NCBI GenBank assembly: GCA_937901025.1
Contig: CALCGR010000063.1
Span: forward strand, 1-28,707
DNA: 28,707 bases
Direction: 5' to 3'
DNA from: an uncultured Bacteroidales bacterium
GTDB lineage: Bacteria > Bacteroidota > Bacteroidia > Bacteroidales > Paludibacteraceae
Positions 8,407 through 18,112 of this stretch are shown here, in pieces. The notes under the pieces are model-generated. The model was not told the origin of the DNA. It worked only from the letters and a program-made list of their open reading frames with translations, and searched no databases. The translations under genes and the position numbers were made by a program. The first letter of the stretch is position 1. Every line of letters starts with the position of its first letter.

Positions 8407-8449
8407 AATTGGTTAGTGGTTAGTGATTAGTTATTAGTGATTAGTTAAT
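8407..8449 (-). repeat. Tandem imperfect TTAGTGA/TTAGTTA repeats
   Basis: The plus strand reads as a run of TTAGTGG, TTAGTGA, TTAGTTA, TTAGTGA and TTAGTTA units between the stop region of the 1032-aa gene and the start of the 48-aa gene. The natural stop codon at 8441 falls inside the run. Related units occur at 8242-8264 and 24565-24595. I see no stable hairpin. Confidence 0.6.
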
Positions 8450-11400
8450 TAATTGACCTTGAATAGTATAGCGTTTTCCGTTGCGGAAGATGACGATATG
8501 GTTATTATCCAAATACTTGTAGCACGGGAGTTGCATCGGAACGCCCATTTCTATCAGATCCATATCGGTGCCTTGTTCGTCCGTCTCCAAAGGAAAATCT
8601 AATTCTTCTCCTTCCCCTTGCCACGTCCTGCCGTTATCCATAATCCAGTAAGAAGGTTTGATACCATAGTCCTGCTTATTTAAGATTTGGAGGAAGACAC
8701 GGAAAGCCTTGATGGTTCCGGTATGAGACGGGTAGCAAAGTTTATTACCTGAGAAAAAGAGATAGTTCTTATCTTGCCCGGGTACTTGTTGCGGTGAAGT
8801 TAGTCCGTGTATGACCACCCTATCGGAGATGGTGTCGTTTTGACCGGTGATGTCGGAGATGCACACGAACTCAAACGTTGGTTGGGTTATTGTTCTATTC
8901 ACCCATAGCAGATAGGGGTGTCCGGCATGAATAGCAGGGCAGGTGTCCTGTCCTTGCGGATCGGTAGTGAAGCGGACTTGCAGTCCGTTGTTATCATCCC
9001 GCGTAGCATAGATGGCATGCGCTATTGTACATCCTTCCAGTGGCGTACCCACCAGCGTAGGCAGATCGAAGGGTAAAGCAAAGGTATAGATGATACCCGG
9101 GGTGAAGGTGCGACCCAGAGTGACATTCATTATTTGTCCATAGTACTTGGTATAGTCCGCCACATGGTTTTGGTTCTCATTGAGGAATAGCTTCTGAGGT
9201 TGGGAGAACAATGCTCCCACTGCCACATAGGAGTCGGGCATACTAAAGCGGTATTTCGTATAGTCTTGTACGTTCATATAGAGTTCGACGGGTCGGTTCC
9301 AATGAACGGTGTCGCTTTGTGCTGCCACAGTGTCGAGCATATATTCGGCATCGGGTTGAACGGTTACATCCACCCATTCGCCTTGGTGCGCTTGAGTAAC
9401 TTCAGGCGTCACTACTCCGCCCTTGTTTTGAAGAGCGATCACTTCGTAAGAGTGAGGTGTAGGAGTGGGTTTGGGAAGGATGCGGAAACGAAGTGTCTTA
9501 GCATAGATAGTGTTGGGGATAGTGGCAGTGATGGTTACCTCGCCGGGGGTATTTTTCACTCTAACCACATTGTTTGTGTCCACGATGGCGATGTTATTAT
9601 TGGACGAGGACAGTTGTAACTTCTGTCCCGTTGCGAGAAAACCCGTTAGGGAGGAAGCCAGAGCGATGGTATCCCCGCAATAGAGGTCAGCTGTGACAGT
9701 CATGTCCAAGTCGGCGCGGATGTCTTTCCATTCATATTTCCCCCAATCGCTGCTGCGGTACATCTCCACAGTACCACGCGGTACATAAAGGATGATGTTA
9801 CCCACTTTTACTCCGGCAAAAGCTTGTTTGCCCAAGACGGGCGGAACGATCGAGCGGCAATGTGCGGATTGGATACCTGAACAGCCGGCAAAGGCGCTAT
9901 CACCGATAGTAAAGAGGTTAGGTCCGAAGTCGAGTTTATTCAGTTTCTCACACCCTGCGAACGCTTGGCTGCGAATATCGGTAGCGTGGGAGAGGTCTAT
10001 GGTTTTGAGGTTCTTACAGCCATAGAATGCGCGAGGGCCTACATTTCCTATTTTGGGGGCGGATATCTGCTCGAGGGCTGTGCAGTTCTCGCACATCCCA
10101 TCGGGTACAAGGACTAAACGCTCGGAGAACGAGAGCTCTCTTAAAGAGGTACACTCCCCAAAAGCGTAAGCGCCGATGGTACGGGCATTGAACAGAGAGA
10201 TGGATTTTAAGCCGGAGCATTGAGCGAAGGCTTGCTTGCCGATGGTGTCTGCTTGGGAGAGTATCAGATTATCGAGGGCAGTACATTGGTAGAAAGCTTG
10301 GTCATCGATGATGGTCGCTTTCGACAGGTCAGCTGACTTGAGTCGCGCACATTGTGCGAATGCTTGTTCGCCTATGTAGAGGGCGTTATCCAACTTAACC
10401 GTCTCCAGACTGCGGCAATCTTGGAAGGCTTGGTTTGCTACATACAAAGGTTTTTGGGCCTCGATTGTTTTCAATGCGGTACCGGCAAAAGCCTCTGAAG
10501 GGATATAGGTCACTTGGTCAAAGAACGGTACGGAGGTCAGTGACGAGCAGTGTTTGAAGCATTTTTCTCCGATTTCATTAACCTTAGTAGCCCATGGTAG
10601 GGTTTTGAGAGAGGTGCAACCGGTGAAGCTACTATCCCCTATGGATTTAATCTCGGTCTCTGTGAGGGGTGATGAACCATAATTAGCTCCCTTCTTCAAG
10701 ATAGCCTCAAGTGAGGTGCAGCCATGGAAAGCCGCCGGCAGTATTGTTTTCACAGCTGAAGAGACCCATACCTTGGTCAGTTCCCGTTTGCCGGCAAAAG
10801 CGGCTTGTGGAATAGTGGTTAGGTCATTGGCTGTGGAGATCAGACCTTCATTGTCTTTCCACTTATAGGTTTCCCCTGTGATAGTGGGAAAGAACTCCGT
10901 ATGGGTCACATGGATGCGGGTACGGTATTTGGTTTGATACCATAGGGCATTGAGTGGTGTTTGTATCTTATTGTATGGGCGACCGGCATACCCGACTTTG
11001 ACTCTGGGTTTAGGTCCGGGGCGTCTGTCGTCATCATCTTCGTCCTCATCAGGAACCCATTCGCCGTTACTATTCGGGGTTGATTTGGTCAGATACTCTC
11101 GCTCGTACTGAGCGTCGAAAGAAAAGGGGATACCTTGTTGTGATATAGGATATTCCGTGTAAGAACTGGCATAGTATCCGGGAGGGGCGCAAGCGAAGTG
11201 TATCTCGCAGCCTATCAGTCCACCGGTGTGCCGGAAGGCATTGGACATTACTTGTTCGATGGTGGGTGGCAGAGAGATATAGTGAACCTTATCCGCGCCG
11301 GAAAAAGCGTTTTCGCCTATGATCTTCACTGTATAGTCGATGTAATCGACCGTGACCTTATCCGGAATAGTGATATTGTAAGAGGAGTACATTTCTTTCC

Positions 11401-11539
11401 CTTGTGGCGGAGCGACCACGGTAGCGAGCGCAGTGTCAGGATTGAGGGTGTAATAGATACCATTGATATGGTAGATAGTACTGCCATACGCGATAGAGAG
11501 CGTAAAGAGGAGTGATATGGTAAAGAATATCTTTTTCAT
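8441..11539 (-). CDS. BspA-type leucine-rich repeat surface protein (1032 aa) with C-terminal sorting-like tail
   Basis: A signal peptide (MKKIFFTISLLFTLSIAYG) is followed by BspA/TpLRR (LRR_5) repeats at about 60-115 and 235-607, with units such as IGEKCFKHCSSLTSV and IGDSAFAGCSGIQS. An unusual segment with an acidic run (PDEDEDDDDRR, 163-173) interrupts the repeats. A Big_2-like Ig domain (about 613-690) and an InlB B-repeat-like domain (about 695-780) follow. A ~250-residue C-terminal domain contains TFALP (819-823) and AGHPYLLWV (872-880). The last 25 residues end in FRNGKRYTIQGQLIN and match the tails of the 353-aa and 1540-aa proteins without gaps. This suggests an exported, possibly surface-sorted binding protein. 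It starts 12 bases after the stop of L4, consistent with coupled expression. Ligand unknown. Confidence 0.9.
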   Translation of the reverse strand: MKKIFFTISLLFTLSIAYGSTIYHINGIYYTLNPDTALATVVAPPQGKEMYSSYNITIPDKVTVDYIDYTVKIIGENAFSGADKVHYISLPPTIEQVMSNAFRHTGGLIGCEIHFACAPPGYYASSYTEYPISQQGIPFSFDAQYEREYLTKSTPNSNGEWVPDEDEDDDDRRPGPKPRVKVGYAGRPYNKIQTPLNALWYQTKYRTRIHVTHTEFFPTITGETYKWKDNEGLISTANDLTTIPQAAFAGKRELTKVWVSSAVKTILPAAFHGCTSLEAILKKGANYGSSPLTETEIKSIGDSSFTGCTSLKTLPWATKVNEIGEKCFKHCSSLTSVPFFDQVTYIPSEAFAGTALKTIEAQKPLYVANQAFQDCRSLETVKLDNALYIGEQAFAQCARLKSADLSKATIIDDQAFYQCTALDNLILSQADTIGKQAFAQCSGLKSISLFNARTIGAYAFGECTSLRELSFSERLVLVPDGMCENCTALEQISAPKIGNVGPRAFYGCKNLKTIDLSHATDIRSQAFAGCEKLNKLDFGPNLFTIGDSAFAGCSGIQSAHCRSIVPPVLGKQAFAGVKVGNIILYVPRGTVEMYRSSDWGKYEWKDIRADLDMTVTADLYCGDTIALASSLTGFLATGQKLQLSSSNNNIAIVDTNNVVRVKNTPGEVTITATIPNTIYAKTLRFRILPKPTPTPHSYEVIALQNKGGVVTPEVTQAHQGEWVDVTVQPDAEYMLDTVAAQSDTVHWNRPVELYMNVQDYTKYRFSMPDSYVAVGALFSQPQKLFLNENQNHVADYTKYYGQIMNVTLGRTFTPGIIYTFALPFDLPTLVGTPLEGCTIAHAIYATRDDNNGLQVRFTTDPQGQDTCPAIHAGHPYLLWVNRTITQPTFEFVCISDITGQNDTISDRVVIHGLTSPQQVPGQDKNYLFFSGNKLCYPSHTGTIKAFRVFLQILNKQDYGIKPSYWIMDNGRTWQGEGEELDFPLETDEQGTDMDLIEMGVPMQLPCYKYLDNNHIVIFRNGKRYTIQGQLIN

Positions 11540-11551
11540 ATTGGATAGCGA

Positions 11552-13108
11552 TTAGCGATATATTTGGAGTCGATAATAGGCTTTATCTGTTTTCCAGCCG
11601 GTAAAACAACCGTTTTCCCATTTAAGGTCTCCCATAGGGATGACGTAACGTTTGTCAGCGAGTGCTTTGGATTGTTGGTTAGCAAAGGGGGCAGAGACTT
11701 TGTATGTACCGTTCACTGCTATTTTCTCTGCCGGTCCGTTGAGCAGCAGATAGTGTGGCTTATCCTCTTTGCCTTTGATGAGAAGTTTTCCTTTCCCTAT
11801 CAAGATAGAATCTATGAGAGTGCCGGATTTTATGTTGTAGAAGTTAAACAAAGCATCGGCTTCGGAGACGGTTAGTTGCTGTGATCTTGTCTCTTCGGGA
11901 AGGAGTGTTTTGCCATTTTCACCGAGCAGGCTATAGATGAGTGTATCAGCTGTACAATTTTGCGTAATCCAACTGCGTGATGTTGTATAATCAACAGGGT
12001 AGATGATACTATCCACGACATAGTGCATACCATCGATGAGGCAGATACGCAAATTTCTTATCTTAGGATCGGGCAGATGTGAGTTTATAAATTTAACGTA
12101 CTTCTGTAGTTTTTTTGCCAAACTATCGCGCATCAAGTCTGGGTCGGCATAAGGATTGGGCATAGGTCGTCCTGTCTCGGCGCAACTGAAGAGGAAAGCC
12201 AGCATAACGTTCCCCACATAGTTGGTTCGCGATAGTTCATATACATAGTTAGAGGATCGAATAGGATACGTCTCATGTTCCCATGCCGCCATTTCGCGAA
12301 CGATATTGTCCACGGCTTGGAGCGCGTCGTAATTGGCTACGCCGTCAGTGGCACTCATTGCCCAGTCCATATAGGACATGAGAGCTGTATAGCGGGCATT
12401 ATCGGGTCCCATCCATGTATAGAGATTCTGATAATGTTTGTCAAGAAAGTCTTCGAGATCTGTACGTTTTATGCTATTTTTATTATGATATAGATTTTTG
12501 ACATCCTCATAGACTTTTACGACAAACGTATCGTTGCGGAAAGGTTCGCTACGCAGTTGTTGTTGGTTGAGGAGCATGATATAACTCTGCAAACGTTGGC
12601 GTTTGGTAAAAAGCCGCAATCGTTGTGTTTGGTCGAGTATCTGTTGATCTACCCGATCGAAATGTGCATTCAGCGTATCCGTCATTCTCCTGATGGTGTC
12701 ATCGAAGTTGCAGAGATATTTTTGAATGGTATCACAGACTTGTAGGGCTGAATCCAGGGTTTTAATACCTTTGTTGATGTCGTGTAATGATCTGGATTCG
12801 CAGTAGATAGAGAGACATGACGCAGTGATAGCAAGCAAGTCTCCTGCTCCACCCACCCATCCTGTCCAGTCGTCTAAACCCCATCCACCCCAACTCCAAC
12901 CAATGATGGATTTATCTAAATAGGGAACGCCGCCCACATTGGCTAAAGGGCCGGTGTAGTCATCTATATAGTTGGGATAGTAGAGCGGTTGATAAATAGG
13001 TTCAACGCTCTGTTCTGTTTGTGTAGGTTTATCTACTATTTCCGGCACATTGGGTTGGCAGGCAACCAGCAATGCGAGGGCTAAAAAGAGGATAGTAAAC
13101 TGTTTCAT
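11552..13108 (-). CDS. Lipoprotein L4 of the four-paralogue set
   Basis: This 518-residue protein has a lipobox (LLVAC, Cys17). After a proline- and tyrosine-rich linker comes a Trp/Gly-rich stretch (GWSWGGWGLDDWTGW, 70-84), a hydrophobic segment (about 85-103) and a heptad-rich helical stretch (about 108-180). The C-terminal half shares blocks with L1: AWEHE (275-279), LRICLIDG...VDSIIYPVDY (353-374) and FNFYNIKSGTLIDSILIGKGKL (421-442, quoted piecewise). The final residues are beta-like and aromatic. I recognise no named family. It overlaps the L3 stop by ATGA at 13105-13108. It probably sits on the inner or outer membrane as part of a complex with L1-L3 and the LRR proteins, judged from gene coupling only. 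Of the four it has the weakest hydrophobic segment. Confidence 0.88.
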   Translation of the reverse strand: MKQFTILFLALALLVACQPNVPEIVDKPTQTEQSVEPIYQPLYYPNYIDDYTGPLANVGGVPYLDKSIIGWSWGGWGLDDWTGWVGGAGDLLAITASCLSIYCESRSLHDINKGIKTLDSALQVCDTIQKYLCNFDDTIRRMTDTLNAHFDRVDQQILDQTQRLRLFTKRQRLQSYIMLLNQQQLRSEPFRNDTFVVKVYEDVKNLYHNKNSIKRTDLEDFLDKHYQNLYTWMGPDNARYTALMSYMDWAMSATDGVANYDALQAVDNIVREMAAWEHETYPIRSSNYVYELSRTNYVGNVMLAFLFSCAETGRPMPNPYADPDLMRDSLAKKLQKYVKFINSHLPDPKIRNLRICLIDGMHYVVDSIIYPVDYTTSRSWITQNCTADTLIYSLLGENGKTLLPEETRSQQLTVSEADALFNFYNIKSGTLIDSILIGKGKLLIKGKEDKPHYLLLNGPAEKIAVNGTYKVSAPFANQQSKALADKRYVIPMGDLKWENGCFTGWKTDKAYYRLQIYR

Positions 13109-14739
13109 TTTTTACGATTGATTTGAATAGCGTACCATTGATATTTATTGTCGTTTATGGGGTACATGTCATTGCTCTTTCTATGATAGAAATCCAATAC
13201 GCCGCTACCCAATGCTTTCTTTATGGTTTTGTCGGTGATCACATTGCCTTGTAATAAGATGAGGGGTGTTTTACCCGTTTCTCTTGCTTTTTTAGGGGTA
13301 AGATTGCCCTCGTTGCACAAGATGGAGAACATCGTAGAGTCGGAATATTGCGGGTAGAAGTCGGCAATAGCTTGTGCTTCCTGTTTGGTGAGCAGTTTGG
13401 CTCTGACCACACCCGGATCCGTGCCCGGCAGGATATTATACACTCGTTCTCCGTTATCGTTATCCCAGTAGGTAAGGTTATTGAAATCTACAGGGAAGAG
13501 ATTCATTGATTCCGGTTCAAACTCGCTATGGGGTATGATACACTGTTGTTTTCCGGATTCGAAGAACGCTTTATATGGTTCTGTATCGTACATCTTCAGC
13601 ATCTGTTCTCCCAATGAGCGCAAGTCTTCCCGATAAGAGGAGAGTAAAATTGATTTGCCATAGAGGGTTTCTTTCACATCGCAATAGATTAAAGACAGGT
13701 ACCATGCGGGGGTTATGTAGGTATAGTCTTCGCAGTAGAGACCTACTGCGTTCGTTACTGCGGGAATGAGCCATCCGTTATTCGTTTTGCAATATTCATA
13801 GTAGATTTCCGGCATTCCGGTACGTACCGCAAGATTATCTCCCATGGCTCGCGTTGTGATCAGTCGGTCCATGGCGTGTTTGGTTTCCTCGACGCGCGTT
13901 ATTCCTCCGCCGCTCCATTCGGTGAGTATTCTGTCGAGTTCCCATAGATAGGATGAGTCGCTATTCATATTGGCTAAGACAATACTATCCACTGCCAAAG
14001 AATACCCCACAGAAGCGTAATAGAGCGGTTCTAACTCGCTATGGACAGCATCTACGGTTTGTTGCAAGTAATGGAGGCGGCTATATCGTTCGGTAGCTTC
14101 CAGTATAGGGGCGGTTTCCGATAGGGCGAGTTCTAATTGTCGCAGCGATTGTTTCATTTTTTCATTTAGGTTATTAATCTCTTTCTCCAACGACATAATT
14201 GACGCTAATATTGCTTTGCACATCTTGAGTGCTTTCTGCGCATTTGCCGCCGATGCCGGAGCTAATTGTATCTTCCCCGCTATGGCTATTCCCAAACTGA
14301 CAAGTCCCATAAAAGTTCCTATACCAGAGAGCCACTTATCCCATCCGGTAGGACCCGGCAGCGGTGGATCTTCTGAAAGATTATTGGCAGCATTCCACCA
14401 GCCTATATAGTCTTCACCGATATAAGCAAAGCGCACATCTCTATCCAAGATAGACACATGGCAAACCAGCGTTCCGTCTTCGCGGATGGAGTAGCGTGGG
14501 GCATCTTGCTGCCGGAAATCACTGATGAGACCCTCCACAAAATCGAAGGTAGCAAAACTTATCGAATGTTCCGATACGAGCATCATAACGCCTTGGGTAG
14601 TAGAATCATTATATTCGGGACAGTTGGTCCATACGCCTTGAGCGATATCGGTTGGGTGTAGCACCGGCCGGTTATCTTCTTGGCGACAAGCGGTGAGAGT
14701 TAGCGCCGCAAGAAAGAATATGAATAACGATTTTTTCAT
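13105..14739 (-). CDS. Lipoprotein L3 of the four-paralogue set
   Basis: This 544-residue lipoprotein (LTLTAC, Cys18) has an extra N-terminal beta-rich domain (about 30-115) absent from L1, L2 and L4. It contains ISFATFDF and DVRFAYIGEDYIGWW, resembling small lipocalin-like or META-like strands, but this is not a confident match. A glycine-rich hydrophobic segment follows (LSGIGTFMGLVSLGIAIAG, 137-155), then a long heptad-rich helix (about 165-235). The family blocks are TGMPEIYYEY (307-316), PHSEFEPESMNLFPVDF (403-419) and IADFYPQYSDSTMFSIL (458-474). It starts within the ATGA overlap at 14736-14739 and ends in the ATGA overlap with L4. Unknown family. The membrane-helix plus coiled-coil layout is the most striking of the four. 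Confidence 0.88.
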   Translation of the reverse strand: MKKSLFIFFLAALTLTACRQEDNRPVLHPTDIAQGVWTNCPEYNDSTTQGVMMLVSEHSISFATFDFVEGLISDFRQQDAPRYSIREDGTLVCHVSILDRDVRFAYIGEDYIGWWNAANNLSEDPPLPGPTGWDKWLSGIGTFMGLVSLGIAIAGKIQLAPASAANAQKALKMCKAILASIMSLEKEINNLNEKMKQSLRQLELALSETAPILEATERYSRLHYLQQTVDAVHSELEPLYYASVGYSLAVDSIVLANMNSDSSYLWELDRILTEWSGGGITRVEETKHAMDRLITTRAMGDNLAVRTGMPEIYYEYCKTNNGWLIPAVTNAVGLYCEDYTYITPAWYLSLIYCDVKETLYGKSILLSSYREDLRSLGEQMLKMYDTEPYKAFFESGKQQCIIPHSEFEPESMNLFPVDFNNLTYWDNDNGERVYNILPGTDPGVVRAKLLTKQEAQAIADFYPQYSDSTMFSILCNEGNLTPKKARETGKTPLILLQGNVITDKTIKKALGSGVLDFYHRKSNDMYPINDNKYQWYAIQINRKK

Positions 14740-16649
14740 AAGGCAACAAAAATAGGAGTTATTACTACGTTAGAGGCGGGTAGTATGAATTGATATTTAC
14801 CCTCCGTGCTAAGGCTGCGATAAAGGGGTACGGGTTGTTTGTCATTATTTTCCACCGTAAGCGTTTGCAAATAATAGCCGTCATCGGGTTTTAGGGTAAC
14901 GAAGACGGGGGTACCCGCCACAGCTTGGGTGCAGGATAGTTGCACCTGCCCATGTTCATAGTTCGCTACGTTGATAGTGTATTTGGCAGGTTCTTTATTG
15001 ACTTTGTCCACAATCACAAACTGCACTTGTTCTGTCACATGGATGCTATCTACGGTAGTGGTAGCGGTGATGGTAATCGGATTCTTATCGGAATTTTTCA
15101 GTGCCGTCACCTTACCGGTTGCGTCAACAGACACGATGGTCGGTTCGGAAGAAGTCCAAACGATATTGTCAGGTTTATCTTGGGCTTGTATATGGGGGGT
15201 CAGTTGGATGGTTTCGTTTACAGCCAATTGTCGGGCAAACGAGAAGCGCACGATAGGTTCAATGTTTTTCCACTTATAGTATTGTCCCCATGTGCCTTTT
15301 TTGTAGTCGTCCATACTCTCCTCGGGCACCAGCAGGGAGGCATCGGGTTTCATCCATAGGAAGGAGGAGACGGAAGCCAAGCGGGGCGGGAGGTAGGAGT
15401 AGCTGATGACGGTATCCATAGCGGCGCAGTTTTCGAAGGCATTGTAGCCGATGTCCGTCATGCCGAAACCGAGAACGATCTTCTTTAAGTTCAGGCAGTT
15501 CTTAAACACTTTATCGCCTATTGTTTGTGTAGCGTGAGGCAGGACGATTTGGGTTAGTGCGGTGCAACCGGCGAAGGCTTGTTTATCGACATAGCGAAGG
15601 TTCTGTCCTATGGCGATGGTAGTGAGTGAGGTGCAGTTCTCAAACGCGCCTTGTTCGATACCGGTTATTTGGTCGGGTAGGGTGATGGACAGTAACTGAT
15701 AGCTATTCTTGAAGGCTTCCATGCCGATTACCGTAACCGGCTCTGCGAAATAGATATTGCCGGTTGGTTTCCCCGGGTCGGGCACTACGGCAACGACGGG
15801 TGCGTTGAATGCGTTACCGACACGAAAACTCTTAACATCGGCATTGGGCGTGAGGGTATAGGTCAGTTTGTGCTGATTAGTGAGCGGTACCCTTCGCGTT
15901 GTGTATTCATTCAAGTTGGGGTTTTTATCGTATTGCTGTTTATAGGCTTCCAAATAATAGAGAGTCGCATAGAACCGGCCACCCACGGTAGTCAGGTTGT
16001 TCATTCCCTTGGGAGGAGCGGGTGCCAGGGATACGATGGAGTGCAGGTTAGGGCAATTGTAGAAACAACTATCGCCCACAGACTCCAATTGTTGTGGCCA
16101 AGTGATAGTCATCAAACTGGTGTCCCCGCAGAAGGCGTAAGTGCCTATTCGTTGCAATGCGTCCGGGAGGGTGACCGATTTGAGGGCCGTGCAATTAAAG
16201 CACACGCTGTCCGGTAGTTGCGTCACCTGATGCGGGAAGGACAACACACTCAGGCGGGTGTTTGCGTAGGCTTGGGAACCGATTTGATTGACATTTTTAC
16301 CTCCGCTGACCATGTGGAGAGCCGTACAACCTTTGAAGGCGGCTTTGCCGATGGTGGTAGGTGTTGAGTCAGGCAGGGCGATTGTTAACAGTTGGGTTTG
16401 TCCCTCAAAAGCATTATCCGTCAAAACTATCACAGATTTATTGAACTCCAAGCGGAAGACGCCGGTGGAATCCTTCTCATTAGATACGATTTTTGCGTCA
16501 GCGACGGGTGATTGGGTCAGTTTCATCGCCGAGTCATTTGCGGTGGTGTAGATAATAACATTGTTTTCCAACACCCCTGCTGATAACGGGCGTAAGATGA
16601 CGAGCGTCATCAAGGATAGAAAGATAATTATTTTATTCGTTTTACACAT
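14736..16649 (-). CDS. BspA-type leucine-rich repeat protein (637 aa)
   Basis: I place the start at the ATG at 16649 (MCKTNKIIIFLSLMTLVILR), which gives a good signal peptide. A TTG two codons upstream is possible but less likely. The CDS overlaps the L2 gene by 22 bases. LRR_5 repeats occur at about 68-213 and 300-466, with units such as IGKAAFKGCTALHMV and VDKQAFAGCTALTQI, capped by a WGQYYKWKNIEPI segment. A Big_2-like domain (about 468-546) and an InlB B-repeat-like domain (about 557-637) complete it. The order matches the middle of the 1032-aa protein, but the ~250-residue C-terminal domain and its tail are missing, so it probably ends differently at the surface or stays periplasmic. It sits between lipoproteins L2 and L3. 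Confidence 0.88.
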   Translation of the reverse strand: MCKTNKIIIFLSLMTLVILRPLSAGVLENNVIIYTTANDSAMKLTQSPVADAKIVSNEKDSTGVFRLEFNKSVIVLTDNAFEGQTQLLTIALPDSTPTTIGKAAFKGCTALHMVSGGKNVNQIGSQAYANTRLSVLSFPHQVTQLPDSVCFNCTALKSVTLPDALQRIGTYAFCGDTSLMTITWPQQLESVGDSCFYNCPNLHSIVSLAPAPPKGMNNLTTVGGRFYATLYYLEAYKQQYDKNPNLNEYTTRRVPLTNQHKLTYTLTPNADVKSFRVGNAFNAPVVAVVPDPGKPTGNIYFAEPVTVIGMEAFKNSYQLLSITLPDQITGIEQGAFENCTSLTTIAIGQNLRYVDKQAFAGCTALTQIVLPHATQTIGDKVFKNCLNLKKIVLGFGMTDIGYNAFENCAAMDTVISYSYLPPRLASVSSFLWMKPDASLLVPEESMDDYKKGTWGQYYKWKNIEPIVRFSFARQLAVNETIQLTPHIQAQDKPDNIVWTSSEPTIVSVDATGKVTALKNSDKNPITITATTTVDSIHVTEQVQFVIVDKVNKEPAKYTINVANYEHGQVQLSCTQAVAGTPVFVTLKPDDGYYLQTLTVENNDKQPVPLYRSLSTEGKYQFILPASNVVITPIFVAL

Positions 16650-18112
16650 AGCCAATCATTTTGGTCAAGGGTTAACCAATTATATTTATTGTTTTGTTGT
16701 TGTGCTGTTCCCAGCCAATAGGTAGCGCCACGGCCTTCGTAATAAAGGGGAGTAAAAGCAGCGGAACAGAAAACATTATGTTGGTCTGGAGAGGAAGCGT
16801 CGGTTCGGTCTTCGCATTTTCCATCGAGCAAGACAACGCATGTAGCAGCATCAACGCCCGTTGGCAGTTTCATTCCGTTATTCACCAGTATCTGCGCCAA
16901 CGACTGATTGGAAAGTTGGTAAAAGTCCATTACTTTTTGTACAAGGGAGTCGGGAATTAGTTCGGATTGCTTCACTTGATTAGGCAGTGCTCCGTAAACG
17001 AGTGAGGGGACGTCCCATTTCTTTAACGTTGAGAGGTGTGAACTATAAGGAATCAGCGAGGCTGTCGAATCCGCCTTGAAGTGGGCTCCTTGAATTAGGC
17101 ATTCCGGATATGGGTCCAACTTCACTTGGGCAATGGAATCCACGCCGCCGCCTGTTTTATACAGGTCATAGTACTGTAGGTAGTTGTCCATGAGTTGTTG
17201 TTTCCATGTATTGCCAACGATAGGATCGGGACCAATGTTGAGATAGGAACAAGCTGCCAAAAAGACGTAAGTCAATTGTCCGCCTTGTATGGCAGCCACG
17301 AGGTCGCTGAGATTGAAGTATGTTTGCATCTGTATCGCTTCATTGCTCCACGCGCAGCATCCTCGGCAAAAATCCTTGTAGATAGCGGGCATTCCCATTC
17401 CGTTTTGCGAAGCGAGGAACTTGGGGTAATAAACGGCTTGCACTACAGCGGAATAGTCCGATTGTGCCCATTCGGAAAGCAACTGATAGACCTCTTTATA
17501 ATAGGCGCGGCATTGGGGGTCATTCTGCGTCATATCGGGATAACGCGCATTGATAGCCATCAGTGCGTTGTAATATTGGTCGTTCATCTCAAAAAACGCA
17601 TCTCGTTGCTCGTTGGCAGCATTGATATAATAGGTTAGGTCGTTGAGTCTATCGATGGTGTTGTGCGCTATAGCCAGTTGCTTGCTGATATCTATGCGGC
17701 TAATCAATAGTTGTATGGATTTAGTCATATAATCAGACAACGCTTTTATCATTTCCTTCGTTGCGTCGGATTGTTCTCTAATTCGTTTTGCTTGCTCTTT
17801 CAATTGTTTATTCAAATCTCCCACTCGGCTATCGTGGTTGACAATTTTATCCGCGCCAAACATCGCATAGCCCCAAACCGATAAGAAAGCATTAAATATA
17901 CTCAACCCATTGGGAAATTTAATATCATTGAATTGACCATTGAAATAGTCTTGCTGTGGTCCCCAGAAAGGATCATTGTCCGTATATAGTAGCGAGAAAT
18001 CGAAAGTCTCTACAGGTTGAGCAGGTTGAGCGGGTTGCGGTTCTTCTACAGCCGGCCGACAGCCGACCATAAGCAGCGTAAATAGGGTAAGTAAAAAGGC
18101 TAATTTTTTCAT
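16628..18112 (-). CDS. Lipoprotein L2 of the four-paralogue set
   Basis: This 494-residue lipoprotein (LLMVGC, Cys18) has a proline-rich tether (PQPAQPAQP), then an aromatic segment with PFWGPQQDYF (48-57). A hydrophobic segment follows (GLSIFNAFLSVWGYAMFGA, 69-87), then a charged heptad-rich helix (about 95-160). The family blocks are GMGMPAIYKDF (238-248), LIQGAHFKADS (339-349) and VMDFYQLSNQSLAQILVNNG (394-413). It has several cysteines in the second half (248, 251, 252, 288, 338, 425, 433, 449), more than its neighbours. The start lies in the ATGA overlap with L1 and its end overlaps the LRR gene. No catalytic motif is visible. Function unknown. The anchor and gene coupling point to a membrane-attached subunit. 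Confidence 0.88.
   Translation of the reverse strand: MKKLAFLLTLFTLLMVGCRPAVEEPQPAQPAQPVETFDFSLLYTDNDPFWGPQQDYFNGQFNDIKFPNGLSIFNAFLSVWGYAMFGADKIVNHDSRVGDLNKQLKEQAKRIREQSDATKEMIKALSDYMTKSIQLLISRIDISKQLAIAHNTIDRLNDLTYYINAANEQRDAFFEMNDQYYNALMAINARYPDMTQNDPQCRAYYKEVYQLLSEWAQSDYSAVVQAVYYPKFLASQNGMGMPAIYKDFCRGCCAWSNEAIQMQTYFNLSDLVAAIQGGQLTYVFLAACSYLNIGPDPIVGNTWKQQLMDNYLQYYDLYKTGGGVDSIAQVKLDPYPECLIQGAHFKADSTASLIPYSSHLSTLKKWDVPSLVYGALPNQVKQSELIPDSLVQKVMDFYQLSNQSLAQILVNNGMKLPTGVDAATCVVLLDGKCEDRTDASSPDQHNVFCSAAFTPLYYEGRGATYWLGTAQQQNNKYNWLTLDQNDWLCVKRIK

Noticed and set aside
8407..8449. CRISPR-like or iteron-like array from the TTAGTGA repeats
   Set aside because: Units are only 7 bases and imperfect, without spacers, and lie between coupled genes.
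16650..16655. TTG start two codons upstream for the 637-aa LRR protein
   Set aside because: The ATG at 16649 gives a complete signal peptide, and nothing favours the rarer codon.
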